Below, piece after piece: positions 34,984 through 43,173 of a stretch of 64,000 bases of DNA. The translations under genes and the position numbers were made by a program. Position 1 is the first letter of the stretch, and every line of letters begins with the position of its first letter. The notes beneath the pieces were generated by a model. It had not been told where the DNA came from. It ran no database searches and saw nothing but the letters and a program-made list of their open reading frames with translations. Source of the stretch: Spirosoma foliorum (GTDB taxonomy: Bacteria > Bacteroidota > Bacteroidia > Cytophagales > Spirosomataceae). Location: positions 5,531,001 to 5,595,000 of the forward strand of contig NZ_CP059732.1 in NCBI RefSeq assembly GCF_014117325.1, in the 5' to 3' direction.

Positions 34984-36372
34984 ATGAAACCGATTGATCG
35001 TTTAGTGACCACGCTCGTTGATAATGCCGGGCTGGGCACTTTATCGCGCCAGGATTTTCTTCAGTTCACGGGCCGTAGTCTGGCCGTTGGCGCATTAGGC
35101 AGCACGTTAGCTGCCTGCGACAAGAAATCCGAAGCTACAAATGCTTCTTCAACCGCTAGCACACCCAGCGGCTCTGTCCCCAAACTTCCGGCCGTCTCTC
35201 CACCTGCCGATGTTCCTTCCGATCCCAGTAAACCCATTGAACTCGAACAGATAAAAGCGAAAACTGAGCAGCAGGAAGGCCCTACCCCCACGCCAATGGC
35301 CGCAGACAAGCGTATTGGCTATGCGCTAGTTGGTCTCGGCCACCTTACGCTCAACCAGATTCTGCCCGCTTTCGGAGCTTGCACCAAATCAAAAGTAGTG
35401 GCCCTGGTGAGTGGGAATCCCGAAAAAATGCAGAAAGTAGCGACCCAGTACGGTGTCAAAAAAGAGAGCTGTTATAGCTATGCCGACTACGATAAACTGC
35501 GCGATAACAAGGAAGTTCAGGCCATTTATATTGTATTACCCAACGGCATGCATGCCGAGTATACGATTCGGGGAGCACAGGCGGGTAAGCATATTTTATG
35601 CGAAAAGCCGATGGCCAACTCGGTAGCGGAATGCCAGGCAATGATCGACGCCTGCAAAAAGGCGGACCGTAAGCTCATGATTGCGTACCGGATTCAATAT
35701 GAGCCGCACAACAAAATGGTGCGCGATATGGTCCAGAAAGAACAGTTTGGCAAGGTGAAAAGCATCATTGCCAACAACGGTCAAAACTCTGATAATCCTA
35801 AGCACTGGCGCTTCAATAAAGCCTTGGCCGGAGGTGGCTCCCTTCCCGACGTGGGTCTATATTGCCTGAATACGATTCGGTTTGTGCTGGCAGAGGAACC
35901 TACGGAAGTTATGGGATACGTACACAGTACGCCCAACGATCCACGTTTCAAGGAAGTTGAAGAACAGGTAAACTGGCTCATGAAATTTCCAAGTGGTGTC
36001 CAGGCCAGTTGCGGTACCAGCTATGGTCATCACGATGATAAGAGTTACCGGGTACTTGCCGATACAGGCTGGATTAAGATGGACCCGGCTTTTCCGTATA
36101 CGGGCCTAAAGCTGGAAACGAGTCAGGCACAGGGTACAGAAAACCAGATTATCCAGCACAACATCTCCGACAAAGACCACTTCGCTACCGAAATCGATCA
36201 CTTTTCGGCATGTTTGCTTGACAATAAAACGCCTTTTACACCCGGCGAAGAAGGGCTTCAGGATCAGAAAATCATGGAAGCCATTTACCAATCAGCCCGC
36301 GAAGGCAAGCCCGTGAAATTAGAGACGATAACGAAGAAAGATGCGTTTAGAGGACCAGAACCAACTGCCTAA
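34984..36372 (+). CDS. Gfo/Idh/MocA family oxidoreductase, lipoprotein-like export signal
   Basis: The 462-residue protein starts with a leader SRQDFLQFTGRSLAVGAL ending in the lipobox LAAC, so it seems exported and lipidated; the leader resembles a Tat signal without the twin Arg. A linker rich in Pro, Ser and Lys (about 50-105) precedes the Rossmann domain (IGYALVGLGHLTL) and the conserved ILCEKPMAN with its catalytic Lys, plus GGGSLPDVGLYCLN. The family oxidises or reduces sugars with bound NAD(P). The substrate is unknown. The stop codon overlaps a 40-bp inverted repeat arm. Confidence 0.88.
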   Translation: MKPIDRLVTTLVDNAGLGTLSRQDFLQFTGRSLAVGALGSTLAACDKKSEATNASSTASTPSGSVPKLPAVSPPADVPSDPSKPIELEQIKAKTEQQEGPTPTPMAADKRIGYALVGLGHLTLNQILPAFGACTKSKVVALVSGNPEKMQKVATQYGVKKESCYSYADYDKLRDNKEVQAIYIVLPNGMHAEYTIRGAQAGKHILCEKPMANSVAECQAMIDACKKADRKLMIAYRIQYEPHNKMVRDMVQKEQFGKVKSIIANNGQNSDNPKHWRFNKALAGGGSLPDVGLYCLNTIRFVLAEEPTEVMGYVHSTPNDPRFKEVEEQVNWLMKFPSGVQASCGTSYGHHDDKSYRVLADTGWIKMDPAFPYTGLKLETSQAQGTENQIIQHNISDKDHFATEIDHFSACLLDNKTPFTPGEEGLQDQKIMEAIYQSAREGKPVKLETITKKDAFRGPEPTA

Positions 36373-36479
36373 ACCGGGATTTTTATGATTTGACTGACCG
36401 ACTTTGATTTTATTATTTCTATTCGGCAAGGCCGAAAACAAAATCAAAGTCGGTCAGTCAAATCATAAAAATCCCGGTT
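36372..36479. terminator. Perfect 40-bp inverted repeat between convergent genes
   Basis: Arms 36372-36411 and 36440-36479 are exact complements across 40 bp, with a 28-bp loop that contains a further small hairpin (TTCGGC...GCCGAA). The arm starts on the last base of the oxidoreductase stop and ends 8 bp before the ompA-like stop. The arm has an approximate 7-bp period (ATGATTT, GACTGAC, CGACTTT). Confidence 0.9.
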
Positions 36480-36487
36480 CAGAAATA

Positions 36488-37684
36488 TTAGATGACCACA
36501 AACTCCACTCGTCTATTCTTTTTCCGGTTTTCCTCGTTGTTGTTGGGCGCAATCGCATCAATAGGGCCACGGCCAACGGCTTTTAGACGAGTTTTCGAGA
36601 TTCCTTTATTCACCAGATAATCAACAACCGCCTGACAACGATCACACGAAAGTTTTACGTTTAGGTCGAAATCGCCCTGATTATCGGTATGACCACGAAT
36701 TTCGATTTGCATGGACGGATTTTCCAGTAATACAACTGCCAATTGGTCGAGTTCGGGTGCTGATTCCGGGCGCAGTACAGGAGAGCTTTGGTCGAAGTAA
36801 ATATTCTTAAGCGGGATGGCTTTCCCCTTTTCAAGTGTTCCGAATGGCTTTTTCGTAACGACTGGCATCGGTAGGCTGCTGGGCAGAGTTGGTCCCCTGA
36901 ACGCTGGTTTTGCAGCCGGGGTTCCTACATAGGTCGTCTTCGCCGATTTAACAACCGCTTCGGGGAGTGCTTGGGTCTGGTTGATATCGGGCGTTTTTTT
37001 AGGCGTTAACATCACGCGCGCTTCACTCTGTACACTATCTAGTTTGATAGATTTTGTAAAATCGCCATAGCCATTAGCAGAACTGGTCAACTGGTAGATT
37101 CCCCTACCTGGTAAGTCCGTTTTAACCAGACCAGTGGCTGAATCGGGTGTTAGCAAAAGCGTTGTCTTACCAGCTTTGCCTGAGATTGTGAAACGGGCAT
37201 CCGATATCAGTTTATTCGTCCGGCTATCAACCGCCCAAACGGTTAGTTTGATAGTCGCTGGGTCTAACTGAGCATCAAATTCGTAACGATTACCTGCCGA
37301 CGATAGGGCAATCGTCATACTTCGAAAAACGGTTGTATACCCCTCACCACTTACCTCAATAGCCAACACATCGGCCCCAGTAAACACGCGTTCCAACTGC
37401 CCGTTTACCAGCGAAAACTGCTGCGTTTTGCCCGTTGCTCTGGAAGTTATTTTGGCGATAGCCGATGTCAGAGGTTTACTAATGTCGACCGCAAAGGCCT
37501 TGATCGTCAAAACACTAGGCTTGACATTTCGTCCAGAGTCAGCCGGGATAGCCATCACCGGCCTAACATTGGGTGACGCTTTGATACGTGAATAATCGAC
37601 TTCTCTCCTTTGGCCCATACAAAGTCCCGCAAACAGTAAATAAACTACTGTAACCAAAACTATCTTGCTGTTTAGGAGGGACAT
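36488..37684 (-). CDS. OmpA family protein
   Basis: The 398-residue protein has a signal peptide (about 1-25, ending CMGQ), a long N-terminal half with beta-sandwich-like repeats (about 55-240; carboxypeptidase-regulatory-like), and a C-terminal OmpA peptidoglycan-binding domain (about 285-398: IYFDQSSPVLRPES, IEIRGHTDNQGD, LSCDRCQAVVDYLVNKGI, NRRVEFVV). It should tie the outer membrane to the cell wall. It is preceded on the same strand by the 203-residue secreted protein gene, 38 bp away. Confidence 0.9.
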   Translation of the reverse strand: MSLLNSKIVLVTVVYLLFAGLCMGQRREVDYSRIKASPNVRPVMAIPADSGRNVKPSVLTIKAFAVDISKPLTSAIAKITSRATGKTQQFSLVNGQLERVFTGADVLAIEVSGEGYTTVFRSMTIALSSAGNRYEFDAQLDPATIKLTVWAVDSRTNKLISDARFTISGKAGKTTLLLTPDSATGLVKTDLPGRGIYQLTSSANGYGDFTKSIKLDSVQSEARVMLTPKKTPDINQTQALPEAVVKSAKTTYVGTPAAKPAFRGPTLPSSLPMPVVTKKPFGTLEKGKAIPLKNIYFDQSSPVLRPESAPELDQLAVVLLENPSMQIEIRGHTDNQGDFDLNVKLSCDRCQAVVDYLVNKGISKTRLKAVGRGPIDAIAPNNNEENRKKNRRVEFVVI

Positions 37685-37722
37685 CCGTTGACGGTTTAAT
37701 TACTTACAACTCCTCTTTTAGC

Positions 37723-38334
37723 TTAATGATGAGCTGTCGTTGATGCAGGCGGATTGATCATAATGTGGGCCCGGTGTGTGCCAGGGTCCATAATCCAGGG
37801 CATGCCCGGTGCTTCGGGTTTTAGAGGTAGGCCCGTACTTTCGGCGGTAGCGTAGGGAATGTATACCACATAACGCAGGTATCCATCTTTTACTTCGCCA
37901 GTTGTTGCATCATAGTCTCCTTCCTTTGCGGTGTAGGAAAATAGAGTCGATGGGTGCGTTGGCATCATCAATTTCTTATCCTTAACCTCCTGCTCACGCA
38001 TAGCCAGGATTTCCGCAGGCTTTTTACCATCTTTTTTCAACACCCTTCCTCGTTCCATAAACGGGTCCAGATCGCGGTGGTAACAGGATACGCTTAAACC
38101 TTTCTGCGCGGGATCATCGGCCAGACAAACTAATTCATTCGTACCTTTCCGCAGTACAACAAACTCGTTTTTAGGCGAATATCCGTACACAGTGGCTCCA
38201 TCTCGTTTATCAGCTGGTGCGGCCAGAACGGCGGCTTTAATTTGACTATCGGGCGCTGGGATCATAGGCGCCTGCGCTAATGCAGCCGTTACTGTTCCTT
38301 GTAAAGCAATGAGGGTAAGGAGGCTAGTTTTCAT
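37723..38334 (-). CDS. Secreted protein of unknown function, 203 residues
   Basis: A signal peptide (MKTSLLTLIALQGTVTAALAQ) precedes a hydrophilic mature part with ATVYGYSPKNEFVVLRKGTNELVCLADDP, two Cys residues at about 71 and 81, and a C-terminus containing PGMPWIMDPGTHRAHIMI. No family is recognised. It lies 38 bp upstream of the OmpA-family gene on the same strand, so they may share a transcript. A REP-like palindrome lies 20 bp upstream of its start. Confidence 0.7.
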   Translation of the reverse strand: MKTSLLTLIALQGTVTAALAQAPMIPAPDSQIKAAVLAAPADKRDGATVYGYSPKNEFVVLRKGTNELVCLADDPAQKGLSVSCYHRDLDPFMERGRVLKKDGKKPAEILAMREQEVKDKKLMMPTHPSTLFSYTAKEGDYDATTGEVKDGYLRYVVYIPYATAESTGLPLKPEAPGMPWIMDPGTHRAHIMINPPASTTAHH

Positions 38335-38353
38335 GATTAATGGTTTTAGGATT

Positions 38354-38478
38354 GATGGCGCGAGGCTCCAGCCTTGTGCCTATTATTCATCGGCCTCTGG
38401 CCGATATGCAAGACGAATTTTATCCAATCGGCCAGAGGCCGATGAATAGTAGACACGAGGCTGGAGCCTCGCGCCATC
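38354..38478. repeat. REP-like palindrome adjacent to the RAYT gene
   Basis: 52-bp arms (38354-38405, 38427-38478) with three mismatches and a 21-bp loop. Its sub-palindromes CGGCCTCTGGCCG and GCGAGGCTCCAGCC repeat across the arm. It lies 16 bp beyond the transposase stop; a diverged, split copy lies on the other side of the transposase. Confidence 0.9.
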
Positions 38479-38494
38479 ATCATGCTATCCCCGA

Positions 38495-39025
38495 TCAGTA
38501 AGGACTTAAATGCAAAGTAGTATCTGGATTTGCACTACTGTAAATATAATTCTGTGGCTCGTTGACCAAGCCTGCTTTTACTGGATTTTGATGAATATAA
38601 TCAATTTTCTCATCGATCCAGCGATTCGATTCTAAGCCGATAGGATGATTACCATGTTGCCACACCTGAAATTCGGAGTTACTGACTCTGGGCTTGGCAA
38701 AGTACCGAAATAAATACAGTAGCCAATCTCGACGACTCTCTTCAGGATGATCCTGAATCAACTGCACTAATTGTTTCGCGGTATAACTCTTAAAGTCACG
38801 CATAATCGGCCCCACTTCACCTGATTCAGCGTCACAAATCATGTGGATATGGCTTGGCATTATACAAAACGCATAGATTCGCAGCCCCTTTCGAGTGATA
38901 CATATATTCAGATTTCGGACAATTTCGTCGCAATATTCTTTCCGGGTAAACACATCAATCCAGCCAACAATAGTAAGCGTTACAAAGAACAGACCGTCTT
39001 TGTAGAACCTGTATTTCTCTGACAT
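38495..39025 (-). mobile_element. REP-associated tyrosine transposase (RAYT, Y1/HUH family)
   Basis: The 176-residue protein has the HUH pair in MPSHIHMICD, and the RAYT hallmark DYIHQNPVKAGLV with the nucleophilic Tyr. RAYTs are single-copy relatives of the IS200/IS605 transposase thought to have spread REP palindromes; they do not move as ordinary insertion sequences. Here palindromic repeats lie at both sides (38354-38478 and 39040-39342), consistent with this role. The frame is intact, so it may be active. Confidence 0.92.
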
Positions 39026-39039
39026 AAAATTAGGAAATT

Positions 39040-39342
39040 ATGGCGCGGGGCTCTGGCCTCGTCCCTATTATTAGTCGGCTTCTGGCCGAACAAATAAACG
39101 AATAATCCCCATACATATACTAATACTACCCTCCGGCCAGATTGAGTTTTACTAAATAAACGCGGTTTATTTTTTAATCTCACCGGGTTAAAACCCGGCG
39201 CAAAAACATAGAATGAATGAACTGCACCAGGTTAAAACCCGGTGAGATTGAAAAGAACATAGAAAAGTATTTTCCTCGATTAATTAGTGAAAATAAATGA
39301 GGCCGGTGAATAATAGACACGAGGCTAGAGCCTATCGCCATC
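39040..39342. repeat. Diverged REP-like palindrome split by about 210 bp
   Basis: The left arm at 39040-39083 (ATGGCGCGGGGCTCTGGCC...) and right arm at 39299-39342 (complement of ATGGCGATAGGCTCTAGCC...) correspond to the arms of 38354-38478, with about nine mismatches. The interior holds another palindrome (39176-39249), so the element appears to have been interrupted by a second repeat. Confidence 0.7.
39176..39249. repeat. Double CACCGGGTTAAAACCCGG palindrome
   Basis: Two near-identical 20-bp palindromes (39181-39200 and 39225-39244) are enclosed by an outer AATCTCACCGGGTT / AACCCGGTGAGATT pair, giving a hairpin with a hairpin in each arm. Confidence 0.75.
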
Positions 39343-39345
39343 AGC

Positions 39346-41196
39346 TTACTGATACCCCCGCGCCTGTAAGCCAAACAGTTCGGCATAGCGGCCATCTTTC
39401 TCCAATAGTTCATAGTGGCTACCGATTTCGAGCAAGGTACCATTTTCCAGAACCAGAATCCGATCCGCCATGCGAACCGTGCTGAATCGGTGCGAAATAA
39501 TGACCGACGATTTACCTTCGGTCAGTTGGGCGAAACGCTGAAAAACTTCGTACTCCGCGCGGGCATCGAGAGCGGCTGTGGGTTCGTCAAGAATAATGAG
39601 CTGGGCGTCGCGCATATATGCCCGACCAAGCGCCACTTTCTGCCATTCTCCTCCTGAAAGCTCAACGCCTTTCCCAAACGAGCGTCCCAGTTGCTGGTCG
39701 TAGCCCCCAGCCAACTTGGCAATTACGGTATCGGCCAGACTCCGTTGCGCCGACGTTTCGATACGGGGCTGGTTAGTTCGTTGATCAATATCACCCACTG
39801 CAATATTGACGCCGGCCGACATTTTAAACCGTGTATAGTCCTGAAAGATGACGCCGATGTTACGACGGAGTTCCATTAGGTCGTACTCGCGCAGGTCGTA
39901 ACCATCCAGCAAAATTCGCCCTTCGGCAGGGTCATAAAGTCGGGCGAGTAGCTTGACAAGTGTGGTTTTGCCAGCACCATTCTCCCCTACTAATGCCAGT
40001 TTTTCCCCTGCCTGAAGCGTAAATGACAAATTACGCAATGCCCACCTCTCAGAGTTTGTGTACTTAAATCCAACATTCTCAAAAACAAACCCTTCACGGA
40101 TTGGATTGGGGAAAGCGCGTACCGTTTTCGGCGAGTGAATCAGCGGTTTGATTGCGAAATAATCGAACAGATCCTGCAAATAAATCGCTTCCTGCGTCAG
40201 GCTGCTAAACTGAAGTAGAATTCCCTCCAGCGATCCTCGTACCTGCCGAAATGACCCAGCCAGAAAGGTTAGATCGCCCAGCGAGATTTGCCCACTAACC
40301 GCTCGCATCACGATCCAGACATAGGCACCATAATAACCCGCTGTACCGAGTGCCGTTAGTAATGTTCCCCAGCTAGCGCGGCTAATGGTCAATGCCCGAT
40401 TCTTCAAATAATACTCCCAGGATAATGACCGGAAGCGATCAATCAGAAAGCTGGAGAGACCAAAGATTTTAACTTCTTTGGCCGTTTCGTCACTGGCTCC
40501 AATGTACCGCAGGTAATCAAGTTCACGTCGTTCGGGTGTCCAGGAGCGGGAGAGCGAATAACTTCGTTGATTAAAGTAATTATCGCCAATAAACGAGGGA
40601 GTTACAGCCACCAAAATCAGTAGCAACAGCCAGGGGTTATACACAGCCAGACCAGCCGCCAGAAAACCTACTGAAATCAATTCCTGCACCTGGCCAAATA
40701 CGCCAGAAAGCAGGACCGTGCGGCCCGTTGTCTGACGTCGAGCGCGTTCGAGTTTATCGTAAAACGTAGCATCTTCAAACTGCTCCAGATCGAGTGTGGC
40801 CGCGTGCTCCATGAGCCGAATGGAAATCTGATTAGCAAACAAATCGCCCAGTAAGCTATCCAATAGCGATACCGCCCGTCCCAATGCGTTTGACAGGATA
40901 GCCAGTCCAAATTCGATCCCAACCAGCCACCATAAGTAATGTGTATCTTCCGTATGCGCCTGCCGTGACAGTAAAACGACCTGATCAATAATCAGTTTGC
41001 CAATATAAAGGGTAGCGGCTGGAATAGCGGCCCGAATAAGCCGCAAAGCAGCGTTACCGAGGAATAAGGCAGGCGATACTTCCCAGACTAACTTGAAAAA
41101 TGCGGGCAGATTACCCAAAGCTGCGAAGCGTTCGCGCCAGCTTACTTGTTCCTTAGAATCAGCGGGTTTAGGCCGTGGAATTTCAGACTTTGCCAT
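39346..41196 (-). CDS. ABC transporter, fused permease and ATPase (exporter type)
   Basis: The 616-residue protein has a six-helix ABC membrane domain (about 30-330) and a nucleotide-binding domain with Walker A GENGAGKTTLVKLL, Q-loop VIFQDYTRF, signature LSGGEWQKVALGRAYM, Walker B LIILDEPTAAL and H-loop VIISHRFS. It is a half-transporter that would work as a homodimer. The substrate (lipid, peptide or drug) cannot be told from sequence. It is a single gene with no partner nearby. Confidence 0.92.
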   Translation of the reverse strand: MAKSEIPRPKPADSKEQVSWRERFAALGNLPAFFKLVWEVSPALFLGNAALRLIRAAIPAATLYIGKLIIDQVVLLSRQAHTEDTHYLWWLVGIEFGLAILSNALGRAVSLLDSLLGDLFANQISIRLMEHAATLDLEQFEDATFYDKLERARRQTTGRTVLLSGVFGQVQELISVGFLAAGLAVYNPWLLLLILVAVTPSFIGDNYFNQRSYSLSRSWTPERRELDYLRYIGASDETAKEVKIFGLSSFLIDRFRSLSWEYYLKNRALTISRASWGTLLTALGTAGYYGAYVWIVMRAVSGQISLGDLTFLAGSFRQVRGSLEGILLQFSSLTQEAIYLQDLFDYFAIKPLIHSPKTVRAFPNPIREGFVFENVGFKYTNSERWALRNLSFTLQAGEKLALVGENGAGKTTLVKLLARLYDPAEGRILLDGYDLREYDLMELRRNIGVIFQDYTRFKMSAGVNIAVGDIDQRTNQPRIETSAQRSLADTVIAKLAGGYDQQLGRSFGKGVELSGGEWQKVALGRAYMRDAQLIILDEPTAALDARAEYEVFQRFAQLTEGKSSVIISHRFSTVRMADRILVLENGTLLEIGSHYELLEKDGRYAELFGLQARGYQ

Positions 41197-41431
41197 ATCT
41201 AAAAAGACAAGGCTTGTCAGGGATTAGTTCATAAATAGCAGCTTGTCAATATAGCCTTACAAACTCTGTTTTCGATCTAGCAGCTTATTTATGTTCAGTA
41301 TCACAGAGCTATTTTTTATACACAAACATAAGCCGAAAGGTTACTTTAAACACAAATCCTTGTCTAAGCAATAATCTAATCAAGTAGCTCACCGGCTTGC
41401 ACTTAATTACCCTACACTTGTTAAATTCTTT

Positions 41432-42892
41432 ATGAACATTAAGATTACCGCACTTTCAATAGCTGTGCTATTGACCCTTTTTGTTGTATCCTGCAAAAAA
41501 AACAACGATCCAGAACCCAACCTGCCGCCTGCTGCTTTCACCGTCATACCCAAATTAGCCGCTTCTGGCACCGATGTAGTGCTAACCTGGACAAAAACCA
41601 AAGATCCCAACGGAGACCCCGTCACCTATGCCGTAGTTTACAAGGACACACTGGCTAAGAATCTCACCGATACTACTTATACAATTAAGAATGCGGGTTA
41701 TGGAGCTTCAGTAGTGGGAAGTGTTGTGGCTTCCGATAATCAAAAAGCGTCGACTGTATCTTCTTTCAGCATTACTACTGGTGCAAATCCGTATGTAGCG
41801 ATTCCTGATGTCAATTTTGAAAAGGCGCTGATTACGCTGAAAATTGATGACGTACAGGATGGGAATCTTCTGCCGTCTAGTGCTCAGAAAGTTACTAGCC
41901 TAAATGTAGCTGGAGCGAGTATCAAGAATTTACAAGGCATTGAAGCCTTTGTGAATTTGAAAACCTTGATTTGCTACAGTAACAATATTTCAACTCTAGA
42001 TGTCAGTAAAAACACAGCACTAACGAGTCTGGATTGTTCCTTAAACAACTTAACCAATTTAGATGTGAGTAAGAATACGGCTCTAACAAGTCTGAACTGT
42101 AATTACAACAGCATAAATGCTCTCGACGTCGGTACAAATATCAGCTTAAACGCACTCGCCTGCTATCACAATAACATATCAAGCCTAGACATTAGTAAAC
42201 AGCCAGCTTTACTCAACTTAAACTGCTCTGTTAATAAACTAGCGGTTTTGGATGTAACCAAAAACACAGCTTTAACAAGACTAGATGCTTCTTATAATCA
42301 ATTGACAGCGCTTGATATTAATAAGAATACGGATTTAACCTATCTGGATTGCTCTAATAACAGTATAGCAACTCTAGATTTAAGTAAATCTACCCTACTA
42401 AAAACATTGTATTGCGGAAACAATAAGTTAATATCTCTGGACACTAAAAATATAGCCTTATCTTACTTATACTGTCAAAGCAACAGTCTAACTAGTTTGG
42501 ATGTTAGCAAAAGCACATATTTGCTCGACTTGTATTGTTACGGAAATAGCCTAACAACGCTGGATATCAGTAAAAACACAGCACTACAAGCATTGTATTG
42601 CTATAATAATAAGCTCACTACACTAGATGTAAGTAAGAATGTAGGCTTAGGAAAATTGTATTGCTACAATAACAGCCTATCTACTTTGGATGTGAATAAA
42701 AACACTGCACTTTATTGGTTTAATTGCTCTACTAATAGCTTAACAGCATTAGATATAAGCACCAATTTGGCTCTTGAGTATCTGGATTGTTCGTCAAATA
42801 ATAAAATTCAGACCATTTGCGTAGCAAGTCTTGCTAAAGTATCTACTAATTGGACTAAAGACGTAACCGCAACCTATAAGGTATGTAAGTAG
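41432..42892 (+). CDS. Surface lipoprotein with fibronectin-like domain and ~14 leucine-rich repeats
   Basis: The 486-residue protein has a lipoprotein signal with C21 (VVSCKKNNDPE). The acidic residues just after the Cys resemble the lipoprotein export signal that sends Bacteroidetes lipoproteins to the cell surface. Residues about 30-120 form a fibronectin-type-III-like domain (LPPAAFTVIP...DGDPVTYAVVYKD). From about 125 comes a cap (AIPDVNFEKALITLKID) and then about 14 leucine-rich repeats of 20-21 residues (TALTSLDCSLNNLTNLDVSKN-like), ending with a conserved TICVASL...TYKVCK tail. It is the first of three tandem paralogues and looks more AT-rich than its neighbours. Binding or adhesion is inferred from the fold. 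Confidence 0.85.
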   Translation: MNIKITALSIAVLLTLFVVSCKKNNDPEPNLPPAAFTVIPKLAASGTDVVLTWTKTKDPNGDPVTYAVVYKDTLAKNLTDTTYTIKNAGYGASVVGSVVASDNQKASTVSSFSITTGANPYVAIPDVNFEKALITLKIDDVQDGNLLPSSAQKVTSLNVAGASIKNLQGIEAFVNLKTLICYSNNISTLDVSKNTALTSLDCSLNNLTNLDVSKNTALTSLNCNYNSINALDVGTNISLNALACYHNNISSLDISKQPALLNLNCSVNKLAVLDVTKNTALTRLDASYNQLTALDINKNTDLTYLDCSNNSIATLDLSKSTLLKTLYCGNNKLISLDTKNIALSYLYCQSNSLTSLDVSKSTYLLDLYCYGNSLTTLDISKNTALQALYCYNNKLTTLDVSKNVGLGKLYCYNNSLSTLDVNKNTALYWFNCSTNSLTALDISTNLALEYLDCSSNNKIQTICVASLAKVSTNWTKDVTATYKVCK

Positions 42893-42922
42893 CGTAAAAT
42901 CATTAACATAATCAGTCAAAAC

Positions 42923-42957
42923 AAGGCTCGTATTTCGGTAAATACGGGCCTTATTTT
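42923..42957 (+). terminator. Intrinsic terminator after the first LRR lipoprotein gene
   Basis: AAGGCTCGTATTT (42923-42935) pairs with AAATACGGGCCTT (42940-42952) and is followed by ATTTTT. Confidence 0.85.
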
Positions 42958-42970
42958 TAGAGTTACCCAA

Positions 42971-43048
42971 TTGCCTATAGCCAATGCTACGCCACGATTA
43001 GTTGTGGCATTCCCTAGAACCATGACACGGCAGAGGTCTAAGCAAAAG
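42971..43048. repeat. Dispersed ~70-bp repeat, copy C (decayed)
   Basis: GCCACGATTAGTTGTGGC and GAACCATGACACGGC align with copy A at 11435-11504 across the core; the terminal arms have largely lost their pairing. Confidence 0.5.
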
Positions 43049-43173
43049 CCCTATCAAAAACTATATCAAACTAACAGCCTAGTCACTTTTAGCGTTTTTT
43101 TCGTCTAAGGCCTATATCTGGTGTACTTGTAAATAGATGTTGTTACGCCAATCCGCACACTTGTTAGGTTTTT

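Noticed and set aside
38495..39025. A complete IS200/IS605 insertion sequence
   Set aside because: The protein has RAYT hallmarks and no TnpB; the flanking palindromes are REP-like and not IS ends.
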